Positions 15,843 to 22,959 of a stretch of DNA of 23,552 bases are shown here, piece by piece (position 1 is the first letter of the stretch; the number at the start of each line of letters is the position of its first letter). Where the stretch lies: NCBI GenBank assembly GCA_030066245.1, contig JASJBY010000016.1, positions 1-23,552 on the forward strand, given 5' to 3'. The position numbers and the translations under genes are program-made. The notes below the pieces were generated by a model, which made no database searches, had not been told where the DNA came from, and saw nothing but the letters and a program-made list of their open reading frames with translations. The stretch comes from Gammaproteobacteria bacterium. Lineage in GTDB: Bacteria > Pseudomonadota > Gammaproteobacteria > JAABTG01.

Positions 15843-16112
15843 CTACCAGCGTCGTGACTGGGGCCGCGGCGGGCGTTGATGTGCTTCGTTGATGCGCAGA
15901 GTCCGACCGCCAAAGTCTTTGCCATTCAACTCCTCGATGGCTTTCGTGGCGTCTCCTTCAGGCATCTGCACGAAGCCGAAGCCTCGCGGCCGTCCTGTCT
16001 CCCTGTCCATGATGAGCTTCACGGACTCTACGGTGCCAAAGGCCGAAAACAGACCACGCAAATCCTCCTCCGACGTGTCGAATGGCAGATTACCTACATA
16101 GATGGACTTCAT
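15843..16112 (-). CDS. Small RRM-type RNA-binding protein (paralogue 2)
   Basis: The 89-residue protein is a single RNA-recognition motif with RNP2 IYVGNL (4-9) and RNP1 RGFGFVQM (43-50). It aligns without gaps to the protein at 11824-12102 through DRETGR, LNG and DFGG, differing mainly in helix surfaces and in the tail (PRPQSRRW here, Gly-rich there). The start at 16112 follows GAGGAAG; an open frame extends upstream to 16247 but adds unrelated residues. The cytoplasmic role is probably mRNA binding under stress. Confidence 0.92.
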   Translation of the reverse strand: MKSIYVGNLPFDTSEEDLRGLFSAFGTVESVKLIMDRETGRPRGFGFVQMPEGDATKAIEELNGKDFGGRTLRINEAHQRPPRPQSRRW

Positions 16113-16513
16113 TCTTGTCTTCCTCACCAGTGTGCCGGCTGCACACACGCTTCGCCTGGGCCAAATGCTCTCGGTGCTTTTCACGAGGCCTTGGGCCGAC
16201 CCCTGCACGCACTGATTTCCCAGCCTATCAGGCCTGATTGGGTTCAAATGGACTGCGCGATCACTCCTCGCCCGGAAGCGGCGCCGCCAGTTCGCGGAGG
16301 AAACGCCGAACTCCGATTACCAACGCCAACGCAGCGGCATCACCACGCCACAATCGTGCATGAGACTAGCACACGCTATTCGGCCGCAGCAAGGCCGCAA
16401 GAACCCGCTGCAGGGGCATGACCAGGGTCTGTGATAGGACTGCAATTCTCGCCACGACCGCTCTGGATAGGTGGAATCTGTGCCGGGTCTCATCAGGCAT
16501 TTATGCGGTCGGG
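16113..16513. other. Intergenic, 401 bp, between two minus-strand genes
   Basis: No gene is supported. The most ordered spot is the 12-bp perfect palindrome ATCAGGCCTGAT (16227-16238), flanked by CC and GG at matching distance, about 115 bp upstream of the RRM gene start; it could be an operator or chance. No convincing promoter boxes were found. Confidence 0.35.
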
Positions 16514-17062
16514 TTATCTGGGCAGAATGCGCTCGACGTGGATACTGTTCACGGAATCCACTCGGCCGGCCGTGTAGGTCGCGACGATCTCCACCGGCGT
16601 GCTGCTGGACACCGAGAGGAAGCCGCTGAGAAGAGACGACGACGAGCCACCGACGAAATCTGAGCGTATGGTGTCGCAGTCCTCTTCCAGGGCGCGGTTG
16701 GAAGAAATGTTTCTGGTGATGAATCCGGAGATGTCCCCGGTAGAGGCGGCACCGGGAGGAATACTCAAGCTTACCCGCATAGTGACGGAAATGGTGTTGT
16801 TTCGTGGGTTGTAGATGTTAATCATGGTCCCGTACTGACCTGGGACTACCGGATCCTGAAGGCCGGCCGGATTGGAACCGCAGGTAAACACGACCAGGTA
16901 TTCGATGCTGCCCGCGGTCTGCGCAAAGGCGTCGCCGGAGCCCGAAGTTGACCCACTGCCGATGTTCTTGGGCCAGCCGATGTCCCAGTTGTCGCAGGCA
17001 GAAAGGAGCAGGAAAGCGGTGAGCAGACTCACGAGCGCACCGCGCCAGATTTGCCGGATCAC
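16514..17062 (-). CDS. Lipoprotein of a conserved family of unknown function
   Basis: The 182-residue protein has a lipoprotein signal (WRGALVSLLTAFLLLSAC) with the lipidated cysteine at 23. Asp at +2 predicts retention in the inner membrane rather than Lol export. After a Gly/Ser linker comes a beta-rich domain: YLVVFTCGSNPAG, GQYGTMINIYNP, a central DC, then VEIVATYTAG and a closing VNSIHVERILPR. I recall this VVxxTCG...GxYxTxINIxNP...VVAxYT pattern from widespread uncharacterised exported proteins, but cannot name the family. I start at the GTG at 17062, with GGAG about nine bases upstream; a longer frame to 17119 adds residues that would disrupt the signal. Confidence 0.75.
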   Translation of the reverse strand: MIRQIWRGALVSLLTAFLLLSACDNWDIGWPKNIGSGSTSGSGDAFAQTAGSIEYLVVFTCGSNPAGLQDPVVPGQYGTMINIYNPRNNTISVTMRVSLSIPPGAASTGDISGFITRNISSNRALEEDCDTIRSDFVGGSSSSLLSGFLSVSSSTPVEIVATYTAGRVDSVNSIHVERILPR

Positions 17063-17332
17063 ATCGGGTCTCCATGGCTGCCCGTCTCGCAGGTCACGGC
17101 CGACCGCCTGCGGCGCCACAGCTGATGGGGACGCCGATCACGTCGCAGCGCTGAGCAGTCCCGCGTCGATGCAGCGAGGCTGTCCGTATCCGCCGCGCAG
17201 GCGCGCCGTCTAGTCGGTACGCTGAGCGCCGCAGCGATGCCATGTAGTGTCTTTGCGTTTAGCACTTGGTCGGTGGCAGTGTTTCAGCTGTCGGCAATTA
17301 TAGCCCCTGTAGTCGGTAACGAGCGGCGAATC

Positions 17333-18046
17333 ATGGTTTCCAGCGGCCGTCTGCGCCTGTGGTGTCGGGACCGTGTGCGAAGCCCAAGTCATCAACGAGG
17401 TGCCGCGCAGCGGTCTTGCGACAATTTGGACAGAGAAGACTGGGACAAACGCTACCGGGAGTCTGCATTCGTCTGGTCCGTCGATCCCAACCAGTTTGTC
17501 GTCGCGGAAACGGCCGACCTTGAGCCTGGGCGTGCCTTGGACCTCGCGGCCGGCGAAGGGCGGAATGCCATCTGGCTGGCCGAGCAGGGCTGGAAGGTGA
17601 CGGCCGTGGATTTCTCCGACGTGGCTGTCGCGAAGGGCAGACGCATGGCGCAACACAGGGGTGTTCGAGTCACATGGGAGGTGGCTGACCTTGTCGCCTA
17701 TGCACCGGTTGCGTGCGCCTATACGCTGGTGCTGGTCTGTTATTTGCAATTGCCTGTAGACGAGCGCCGGGTGATTCTGGCGCAAGCGACGCATGCGGTC
17801 GCCCCGGGTGGTACTTTCCTATGGATTGCGCATGATGTAAGCAACCTGGAGCAGGGTGTAGGCGGGCCGAGAGATCCCGCCGTGCTCTGCTCCCCTAAGG
17901 ACATCGTGGAGGGTCTTTCCGGTTTCGAAGTACTAAAGGCAGAAGTCGCGCGACGGTCGGTCGAGCCGGCGCGGAGCGCCACGGCGCCCGAAACCGTCGC
18001 AGCCTTGGACACGCTGGTGCGGGCCGTGCGCCGCCCGGCCCGGTGA
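17333..18046 (+). CDS. Class I SAM-dependent methyltransferase
   Basis: The SAM-binding core is clear: motif I LDLAAGEGRNAIWLAEQGW, then VTAVDFS with the acidic ribose-binding residue, and a late LVLVCYLQLP strand. WDKRYRES...VWSVDPNQFV ahead of it is typical of the TehB/thiopurine-like methyltransferase group, often annotated as tellurite-resistance or generic methyltransferases. The substrate is unknown. The start is uncertain: family similarity begins at LDREDWDKRY, which could start at the TTG at 17426; the ATG at 17333 gives 31 extra basic residues and only a weak GAGCGG upstream; the open frame reaches back to 17237. It is a single gene, divergent from the lipoprotein. Confidence 0.83.
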   Translation: MVSSGRLRLWCRDRVRSPSHQRGAAQRSCDNLDREDWDKRYRESAFVWSVDPNQFVVAETADLEPGRALDLAAGEGRNAIWLAEQGWKVTAVDFSDVAVAKGRRMAQHRGVRVTWEVADLVAYAPVACAYTLVLVCYLQLPVDERRVILAQATHAVAPGGTFLWIAHDVSNLEQGVGGPRDPAVLCSPKDIVEGLSGFEVLKAEVARRSVEPARSATAPETVAALDTLVRAVRRPAR

Positions 18047-18373
18047 AATTCGCTGGCCGGAGGGCCTCACGGCGCACCCGTCAGCCCGGTCTTTTGTCGC
18101 GAAACCCATCCTGGTTTGCGTTGAGCCGGTCATTGGCCTTCTTCAGCGCATGCGAGGCCAGCGCGAGCCGAGGTGCTCCATGTGAGGCTCATGCTTTGCA
18201 GCAAGAGTGGAGCTGCAGATCGGCAAAGTCTGCTACCGCCTGGGTCGCATTCCGGCATAGAATGCCGGCCGTTGTCTACGCCGCTAAGCCAACACCCCGG
18301 CTGGGTCAGCCCGTAGCGTATTTCGGATCCAGCAGGTTACCGTATAACACCGGCACATGGGTGCTTTCGAGCC
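18047..18373. other. Intergenic, 327 bp
   Basis: No gene is supported. CCGGCAT/ATGCCGG (18252-18268, AGA loop) forms a 7-bp hairpin that might end methyltransferase transcription. TATAAC at 18343-18348, 25 bp before the amidotransferase start, could be a -10 box, with a poor -35. The left 180 bp show no structure. Confidence 0.35.
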
Positions 18374-19069
18374 ATGAGAATGCACTGTCTTTTGCAGACC
18401 GAAGAGCCGGCCAGCGCTTTCTTCTCGGAGTGGGCAGCGAGGCACGGGCACGACTGGGCGTGCACGGTCGTGCCGCGGGCTGAGCAGCTCCCCGCTCGTA
18501 ACCAGCTTGATTATCTGGTCGTCCTGGGAGGACCCATGAGCGTGTGGCACGAGGAGCGCCACCCTTGGCTGACCAAGGAGAAGAAATACCTGGAAAAGAT
18601 GATTGCAGCTGGCACTCCGGTGCTCGGCATATGTCTCGGAGCGCAGCTGCTCGCGGAAGTGTTGGGCGCGCGGACCTATCCCGGGCCCTACAACGAGGTA
18701 GGGTGGTTCGCCCTGGAGTCGACCCGGGAGAGCCGCGACACCTGGCTAGGCGATACGCTCCCAGAGCGCTTCGAAACATTTGTTTGGCATACGGACACCT
18801 ATGACCTGCCCGACAACGCTGTACAGCTTGCGCGTAGCGAGGCTTTCGAGAACCAGGGCTTCATATGGAATCGCGTGCTGGCCCTGCAGTTTCATCTAGA
18901 AGTAACTCCGGCGTGGGTGCAAATGCTGTTAAAACGGGACGCCGCGCAGCTGGTGGAGGACCGATTCGCGCAGAGTGCCGAAACCGTGCTAGGCTGGCCC
19001 GAAAGCGTATATCGGGATAGCAACGCTCTAATGGACCTGATTCTGCAGCACTGGGTGGAGCGGGCCTAG
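18374..19069 (+). CDS. Class I glutamine amidotransferase (GMP-synthase-like)
   Basis: The 231-residue protein is a stand-alone class I glutaminase domain. The oxyanion strand VVLGGPMSVW (49-58), the nucleophile elbow GICLGAQ with C87, and the closing FHLEVT with H174 and E176 give a complete catalytic triad. It resembles the GuaA-N-like amidotransferases, some of which act as gamma-glutamyl hydrolases on polyamine or other conjugates; no synthetase partner is adjacent, so the acceptor is unknown. It is cytoplasmic. A second in-frame ATG lies two codons downstream (18380); neither has a strong ribosome site. Confidence 0.9.
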   Translation: MRMHCLLQTEEPASAFFSEWAARHGHDWACTVVPRAEQLPARNQLDYLVVLGGPMSVWHEERHPWLTKEKKYLEKMIAAGTPVLGICLGAQLLAEVLGARTYPGPYNEVGWFALESTRESRDTWLGDTLPERFETFVWHTDTYDLPDNAVQLARSEAFENQGFIWNRVLALQFHLEVTPAWVQMLLKRDAAQLVEDRFAQSAETVLGWPESVYRDSNALMDLILQHWVERA

Positions 19070-19229
19070 ACATGGTCTCTAGCGATGCGCGGCACCTGCG
19101 TCCGCGCACCGCCTGTCAGGCGCGTCAGGGACGATCGACGGACCCAGAAGGGGGCCGAGGGAAGCCCCTCAGCCCGGAGCGCTGACTTTCCAGCCTGCGC
19201 CCCAACCGACGAAAGGGAGCTGGCCTCGC

Positions 19230-19880
19230 TCAGCGATACGGACTGCTCTCCTTGACCTGCGCCAGCTGCTCGCGTTGTTCTTCTAATTCTCTCTTGAGCG
19301 CGTCTATTTCTTTTTCTATAGCACCCTGATCGCGGGCGGCTTCCAGGGTCTCGGCCAGCAGCTCTGCGCGCCTGGCGGCGCTCACGCCGGGACTTACCAG
19401 CTGCGCCTGCTTGCTTTGCCTGGTCCGCTTGAGCTGAGAAAGCTGGAGCTCCTTGTTGCGGATTCGGCTTTGCGTGTAGCGGACGCGGGACGAGGCGTCG
19501 TGGAGGCGTTTCCCGGCCTCGTAGGCGGCCTGAAACTCAGCTTCCACGTCGGCGGGACAAACGCCATTGTAGGCCGCTCCCCGCTCACCGAGTCTGAAGC
19601 CGTTCTGGGCGCGGCAGTACTGGCGCAGACCTTCGTTACGGCCCTGGCGATAAGCGGCCAGGTCGGGCGCGATCCCATGGTCGGCGCAGGCTTCCCGGTG
19701 CTCGCCGATTATGGAGGCCGATGCACCCCGAGCTCCGTCCTCAAAGCCGATGGTTCGCCAGTCGGCGTTGCGGCATTCGGACTCGTTGAGGGTCGCGCAT
19801 CCGGTCGCCAGCAGACCGGCCATCAGCGTCCCTGCGCCCAGCGTCGCCCGGCGTCGGTTGCGTGGGTTCATGCGAATCAT
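19230..19880 (-). CDS. DUF2799 lipoprotein
   Basis: The 216-residue product has a basic n-region (RNRRR), a hydrophobic core and lipobox LLATGC with lipidated C28; Ala at +2 suggests the outer membrane. The mature N-terminal half carries the DUF2799 series: CRNADWRTIGFEDGARG, HREACADHG, YRQGRNEGLRQYC, then NGF, YNGVCP and FQAAYEAGKRL, with conserved cysteines. The C-terminal 75 residues form a probable coiled coil (KELQLSQLKRTRQSKQAQL to EIDALKRELEEQREQLAQV). The function of the family is unknown. AAGGAGA sits five bases before the ATG at 19880, which supports this start over an ATG three codons in. Confidence 0.92.
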   Translation of the reverse strand: MIRMNPRNRRRATLGAGTLMAGLLATGCATLNESECRNADWRTIGFEDGARGASASIIGEHREACADHGIAPDLAAYRQGRNEGLRQYCRAQNGFRLGERGAAYNGVCPADVEAEFQAAYEAGKRLHDASSRVRYTQSRIRNKELQLSQLKRTRQSKQAQLVSPGVSAARRAELLAETLEAARDQGAIEKEIDALKRELEEQREQLAQVKESSPYR

Positions 19881-20151
19881 ATTTGTCTCCTTGTCCCCAT
19901 AAGCCTTTTGTTCGCCACGGTAGAGCCCTGAGTGCCAGGCTCATTGATGGTATAGCGTGCAGTCCCGCGGCGGCCTTGAGTCTGCGGCGCCTCCATGCGC
20001 AAGCCGTTCAAGGCAGCTTGAGTTGTCACACGGTGGCCGAAAGGCGCCCGGGAGAGGCAGCGACGCTTGCCGCTGGGAGAGAGCACACCACAGGCTGCCC
20101 AGGGCCTTGATTGGTGATAAACTCGCGCCCTCGCCAGGAGAGGGAGATCAC

Positions 20152-20706
20152 ATGGCTTACACGATACCTATTCCGGAAAGCGCTCTGCATACATTGCTGT
20201 TGCAGCAGCTGCCGAGGTTCGTGGAGGGGCCGGAAATAGGCTTCGTTTCGGGGCGGGTGATCGTCGAAGGGCGCTTGCGGAAGCTGGGCATGGCTTTCCG
20301 ATTTGTACTCGAATTTGAACCCATTGCCTCAGCTCCTGACGATTCCGACAACGCGCTCGACTGGCGAATTCGCAACGTGAGGCCTTTTCTCGTGCGCTGG
20401 GCTCTGCGCTCGGAGGTGCGGCAGCGCAGCGCCCGTGCGGGCGAGCGAACTCGGCTTCCGAGTACAGTGCGTCTCCATCTCGACACGCTGCTGGAAGGGT
20501 TGCCTGCCTGGAGGCGCCTGCCCGTCGCAGTCCGTTCCAATCTTCGCTTGCAGCACTGGTGGATGCCCAACGATGGTCGCGGCGTATTCCTGGTTTTTGC
20601 CAGGAAAAGCACGGCATCAGCCCCTGTCTTGCCAAAATCCGAATCCAGACTGGCGCCCAGGGAGAACTGCCCGGATGGCGCCAGCAAGACCTCCCCCATG
20701 TCCTGA
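20152..20706 (+). CDS. Uncharacterised 184-residue protein
   Basis: I do not recognise a family. The chain opens MAYTIPIPESALHTLLLQQL, then a beta-type segment (IGFVSGRVIVEGRLRKLGMAFRFVLEFEP) read here as IGFVSGRVIVEG and MAFRFVLEFEP, then DWRIRNVRPFLVRWALRSEV and a helical part ending GLPAWRRLPVAV. The alternation resembles amphipathic lipid- or membrane-surface-binding domains, but that is only a resemblance. The last 30 residues are low-complexity. There is no signal peptide or membrane span. AGGGAG lies seven bases before the ATG, so the start is good. Confidence 0.65.
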   Translation: MAYTIPIPESALHTLLLQQLPRFVEGPEIGFVSGRVIVEGRLRKLGMAFRFVLEFEPIASAPDDSDNALDWRIRNVRPFLVRWALRSEVRQRSARAGERTRLPSTVRLHLDTLLEGLPAWRRLPVAVRSNLRLQHWWMPNDGRGVFLVFARKSTASAPVLPKSESRLAPRENCPDGASKTSPMS

Positions 20707-21011
20707 AGCTGCTTGCGGTGTTGGTGTTTTGGCCGTGGGTTGGCCCGGCTTGATCACGGACACTACCGACCTCCTGTCCCGACGGCTGTCAGGCCCTTCG
20801 CTGGTGTGGTCCAGACTTTGTCCTGTTCACAACGTTGCCAGAGGGTCGGACGCTTGGACTATACTTGACCTGATACCCCATATGCAGCCGTGGCAGCGAG
20901 GCGCAGTCGTGGCAGCGAGACCTCGCACCTTGCTCACATCGAGATGAGTGAGGCTTGCCTAGAGCGGCAGCGGGCGCGCACAGCGGTCGTGCATTCGAAC
21001 GGAGGCGTACG
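20707..21011. other. Intergenic, 305 bp, upstream of the hemerythrin gene
   Basis: No gene is supported. TTGCCA (20835-20840) and TATACT (20860-20865) are separated by 19 bp, a possible but long-spaced promoter. A tandem repeat follows at 20884-20919 and the ribosome site GGAGG at 21001-21005. Confidence 0.4.
20884..20919 (+). repeat. Two tandem 17-bp direct repeats, 19-bp period
   Basis: GCAGCCGTGGCAGCGAG (20884-20900) and GCAGTCGTGGCAGCGAG (20903-20919) differ at one base and are spaced two bases apart. The period is close to two helical turns. They lie about 20-55 bp after the candidate TATACT box and 92 bp before the hemerythrin ATG, so they could be an operator pair or a leader element. 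Confidence 0.6.
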
Positions 21012-21608
21012 ATGTCTGACTTCATCCGATGGCAGGAGAACTGGGCGCTGGAGATTCCCTACCTTGACCAGCAGCACCTGGAGCTCGTGGAACAGATCAA
21101 CAGAATCGCACAGACGGTGGCGTCGGAAAGGTCGACTCCGGCCCACCGGGCCGACGCTGGCAGGCAGGCGGCGGCATCCGGGGGAGACAAAGAACGTTGT
21201 GCAGATGTGCCGGCGCAGAGCCGTCTGATCTGCGACCAGGTGGAAGAGCTCATAGCGCAGACACGGGAGCACTTTCGCGAAGAGGAGACGCTCATGCAGC
21301 GGCTCAGTTACCCGGGTTATCAGGAACACAAGCGGGAACATGGCATTCTGCTGGCCGAACTGGTCGATTTGGCCAGGCAGGTCAGGCAAGGTGCCGAGCA
21401 GATGGGCCTGGGTACCCTCACGGCGCTCAAGCACTGGTTAATCGTGCATATTGTCACCAGCGACCAGGCGTACGCCGACTACTACCATCACTACGGCCCG
21501 TCCATTGAAAAGGCGGCGTCCGCGGGCGACAGTGGAGAACATCCCTCAGCCGCAGGCTGGAGGAGCGACGCGGGGCCTGCTGTCCCCCGGGTTTCGAACG
21601 GCAACTGA
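21012..21608 (+). CDS. Bacteriohemerythrin (O2/di-iron protein) with an inserted loop
   Basis: Hemerythrins hold a di-iron site in a four-helix bundle and bind O2, or sense oxygen or NO. All seven ligands are visible: H22 (DQQHLELV), H87 and E91 (EHFREEE), H106 and H110 (EHKREH), H146 and D151 (HIVTSD). FIRWQENWALEIPYLDQQH is the standard opening. Between helix A and helix B the spacing H22-H87 is about 30 residues longer than usual, filled with Ala/Gly/Arg-rich sequence (about 41-70). After the bundle, a 33-residue tail (from about 166) is probably disordered. The 198-residue length compares with about 130-150 for simple bacteriohemerythrins. GGAGG six bases before the ATG fixes the start. 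Confidence 0.93.
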   Translation: MSDFIRWQENWALEIPYLDQQHLELVEQINRIAQTVASERSTPAHRADAGRQAAASGGDKERCADVPAQSRLICDQVEELIAQTREHFREEETLMQRLSYPGYQEHKREHGILLAELVDLARQVRQGAEQMGLGTLTALKHWLIVHIVTSDQAYADYYHHYGPSIEKAASAGDSGEHPSAAGWRSDAGPAVPRVSNGN

Positions 21609-21654
21609 GAGTGCCGCGACCAGCCGGGCATCGAGGACGGCCGACGACCCGGCA

Positions 21655-21681
21655 GCCTCCGATTCACGCGCCGCCGGAGGC
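21655..21681. terminator. Weak hairpin between convergent hemerythrin and dodecin genes
   Basis: GCCTCCG (21655-21661) pairs with CGGAGGC (21675-21681) across a 13-base loop. No T-run follows, so this is a tentative terminator for either gene. Confidence 0.35.
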
Positions 21682-21739
21682 CGCTGATTCGCCGCGCCGT
21701 CAACCGCCCCTCCGGACGGTCGGCACAGGCCCCCTGACC

Positions 21740-21952
21740 TCAGTCGTCGTCGAGGCGGAACCCGACCTTGAGCACCACCTGGTAGTGGCCGACCTTTCCG
21801 TCCACAACGTGGCCACGGGTTTCCTGCACTTCGAACCAGTCCACGTGATGGATGGACTTGTGAGCGCGTGCGAGCGCATTCTCGATGGCATCTTCGATGC
21901 TGGTTTTCGACGAGCCGACCAGTTCTATCTTCTTGTAAATGTGGTCCGTCAT
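21740..21952 (-). CDS. Dodecin flavin-storage protein
   Basis: Dodecins are about 70-residue proteins that assemble into hollow dodecamers and sequester FMN, riboflavin or related flavins, limiting photochemical damage and buffering free flavin. The 70 residues match in full: IYKKIELVGSSKTSIEDAIE, then ALARAHKSIHHVDWFEVQET, with the flavin-stacking tryptophan in VDWFEV, and HYQVVLKVGFRLDD at the end. AAGGAGG lies ten bases before the ATG. It is a single gene facing the hemerythrin gene; the shared stress and redox context is suggestive but not proof of a joint role. Confidence 0.95.
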   Translation of the reverse strand: MTDHIYKKIELVGSSKTSIEDAIENALARAHKSIHHVDWFEVQETRGHVVDGKVGHYQVVLKVGFRLDDD

Positions 21953-22245
21953 AGGACGTTGACCTCCTTAGGCTCGGTTCACCGGCCGCTTCCACCCCCT
22001 TTGGACAACACCGCCTGGCCAGCCTGAACTTCAGCGGCGAGCCAACTGCGGAAGGTAGCGCGAATCTGAACAGATAGCGCCGCAGAGTGCAACCAGATCT
22101 TCAGTGGGTGGCTTCCGCTCGGCCTGCACTTGCGTTGCCGCAGCACGAAGCGAAGCCTGCTGCCCCATGATCTGAATCGCGTTGTCGTGGAATCCGGCGT
22201 GTATTTGTTAGACTAGCCGAACTCGCTGCCGCCCGGAAAAGAAGA

Positions 22246-22836
22246 ATGTTTCGCAACCACGCCGTGTCTCGTGAGGATCTCAGCCTTTTCCTCCGCTATT
22301 GGATTCGCGCGCCGTTGCGAACCGGGGCGGTACTCCCTAGCGGCCTTGGATTGGCGCGAGCGATGGCCCAACAGGTCAATTCCGACGGTGAGGGTGTCGT
22401 CGTTGAGATAGGAGCCGGCACGGGAGCCGTGACCCAGGCGCTGCTGGAGAGTGGCGTGCCCCCAGATCGGCTTGTGGTGGTGGAGCGAAACCCGGCGTTC
22501 TGCCGCCGGCTGAGGGTCAAGTTCGAGGATCTGCAGGTGGTTCGTGGCGATGCCCGTTACCTGCAGTCCCTGCTTGCACGACGGGGTGTGAGTTGCGTGG
22601 GAACAGTGGTCTCCAGCCTGCCGCTGCTCTCCCTCAGCGTGGCTGCTCAGCAGGCCGTTTTGCGGGAGAGTTTCAGCATGCTAGGGTCGGCCGGAAGCTA
22701 CGTGCAATTCACTTATGGTCTTTTGTCCCCGGTCGACCGCTCGCTTCGACGCAGCCTCGGTCTTCGAGCTTATCTGGCTGATCGCATCTGGCGCAACTTG
22801 CCACCCGCATCGGTTTGGTGCTATGAGGCTTTGTGA
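22246..22836 (+). CDS. PmtA-like SAM-dependent phospholipid N-methyltransferase family
   Basis: The 196-residue protein opens LSLFLRYWIRAPLRTGAVLPSG, the membrane-proximal opening seen in PmtA-type phosphatidylethanolamine N-methyltransferases and their relatives, followed by motif I VVVEIGAGTGAVTQALL (about 51-67), VVVERNPAF with the ribose-binding glutamate, VVRGDARYL and VVSSLPLLSL. The last replaces the NPPF/Y of rRNA dimethyltransferases, which argues against KsgA. The product would methylate phosphatidylethanolamine toward phosphatidylcholine, but related paralogues have other or unknown substrates, so this is a family-level call. The start at ATG 22246 follows GGAAAAGAAG. Confidence 0.8.
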   Translation: MFRNHAVSREDLSLFLRYWIRAPLRTGAVLPSGLGLARAMAQQVNSDGEGVVVEIGAGTGAVTQALLESGVPPDRLVVVERNPAFCRRLRVKFEDLQVVRGDARYLQSLLARRGVSCVGTVVSSLPLLSLSVAAQQAVLRESFSMLGSAGSYVQFTYGLLSPVDRSLRRSLGLRAYLADRIWRNLPPASVWCYEAL

Positions 22837-22959
22837 GGTTGCATCGCGACCCTCTCCTGGGCCGTAGCCGCGTCTGACTCTTGTGCGCTCCTCGCATGAT
22901 CAGCCGGCCGCACGGCCGTCAGTGGCAAACGGGCGGCTTGACAAGAGGTGTCTCGAACT

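Noticed and set aside
16239..16251. GGGTTCAAAT resembling a tRNA T-loop
   Set aside because: No matching T-stem, acceptor stem or anticodon arm could be drawn around it.
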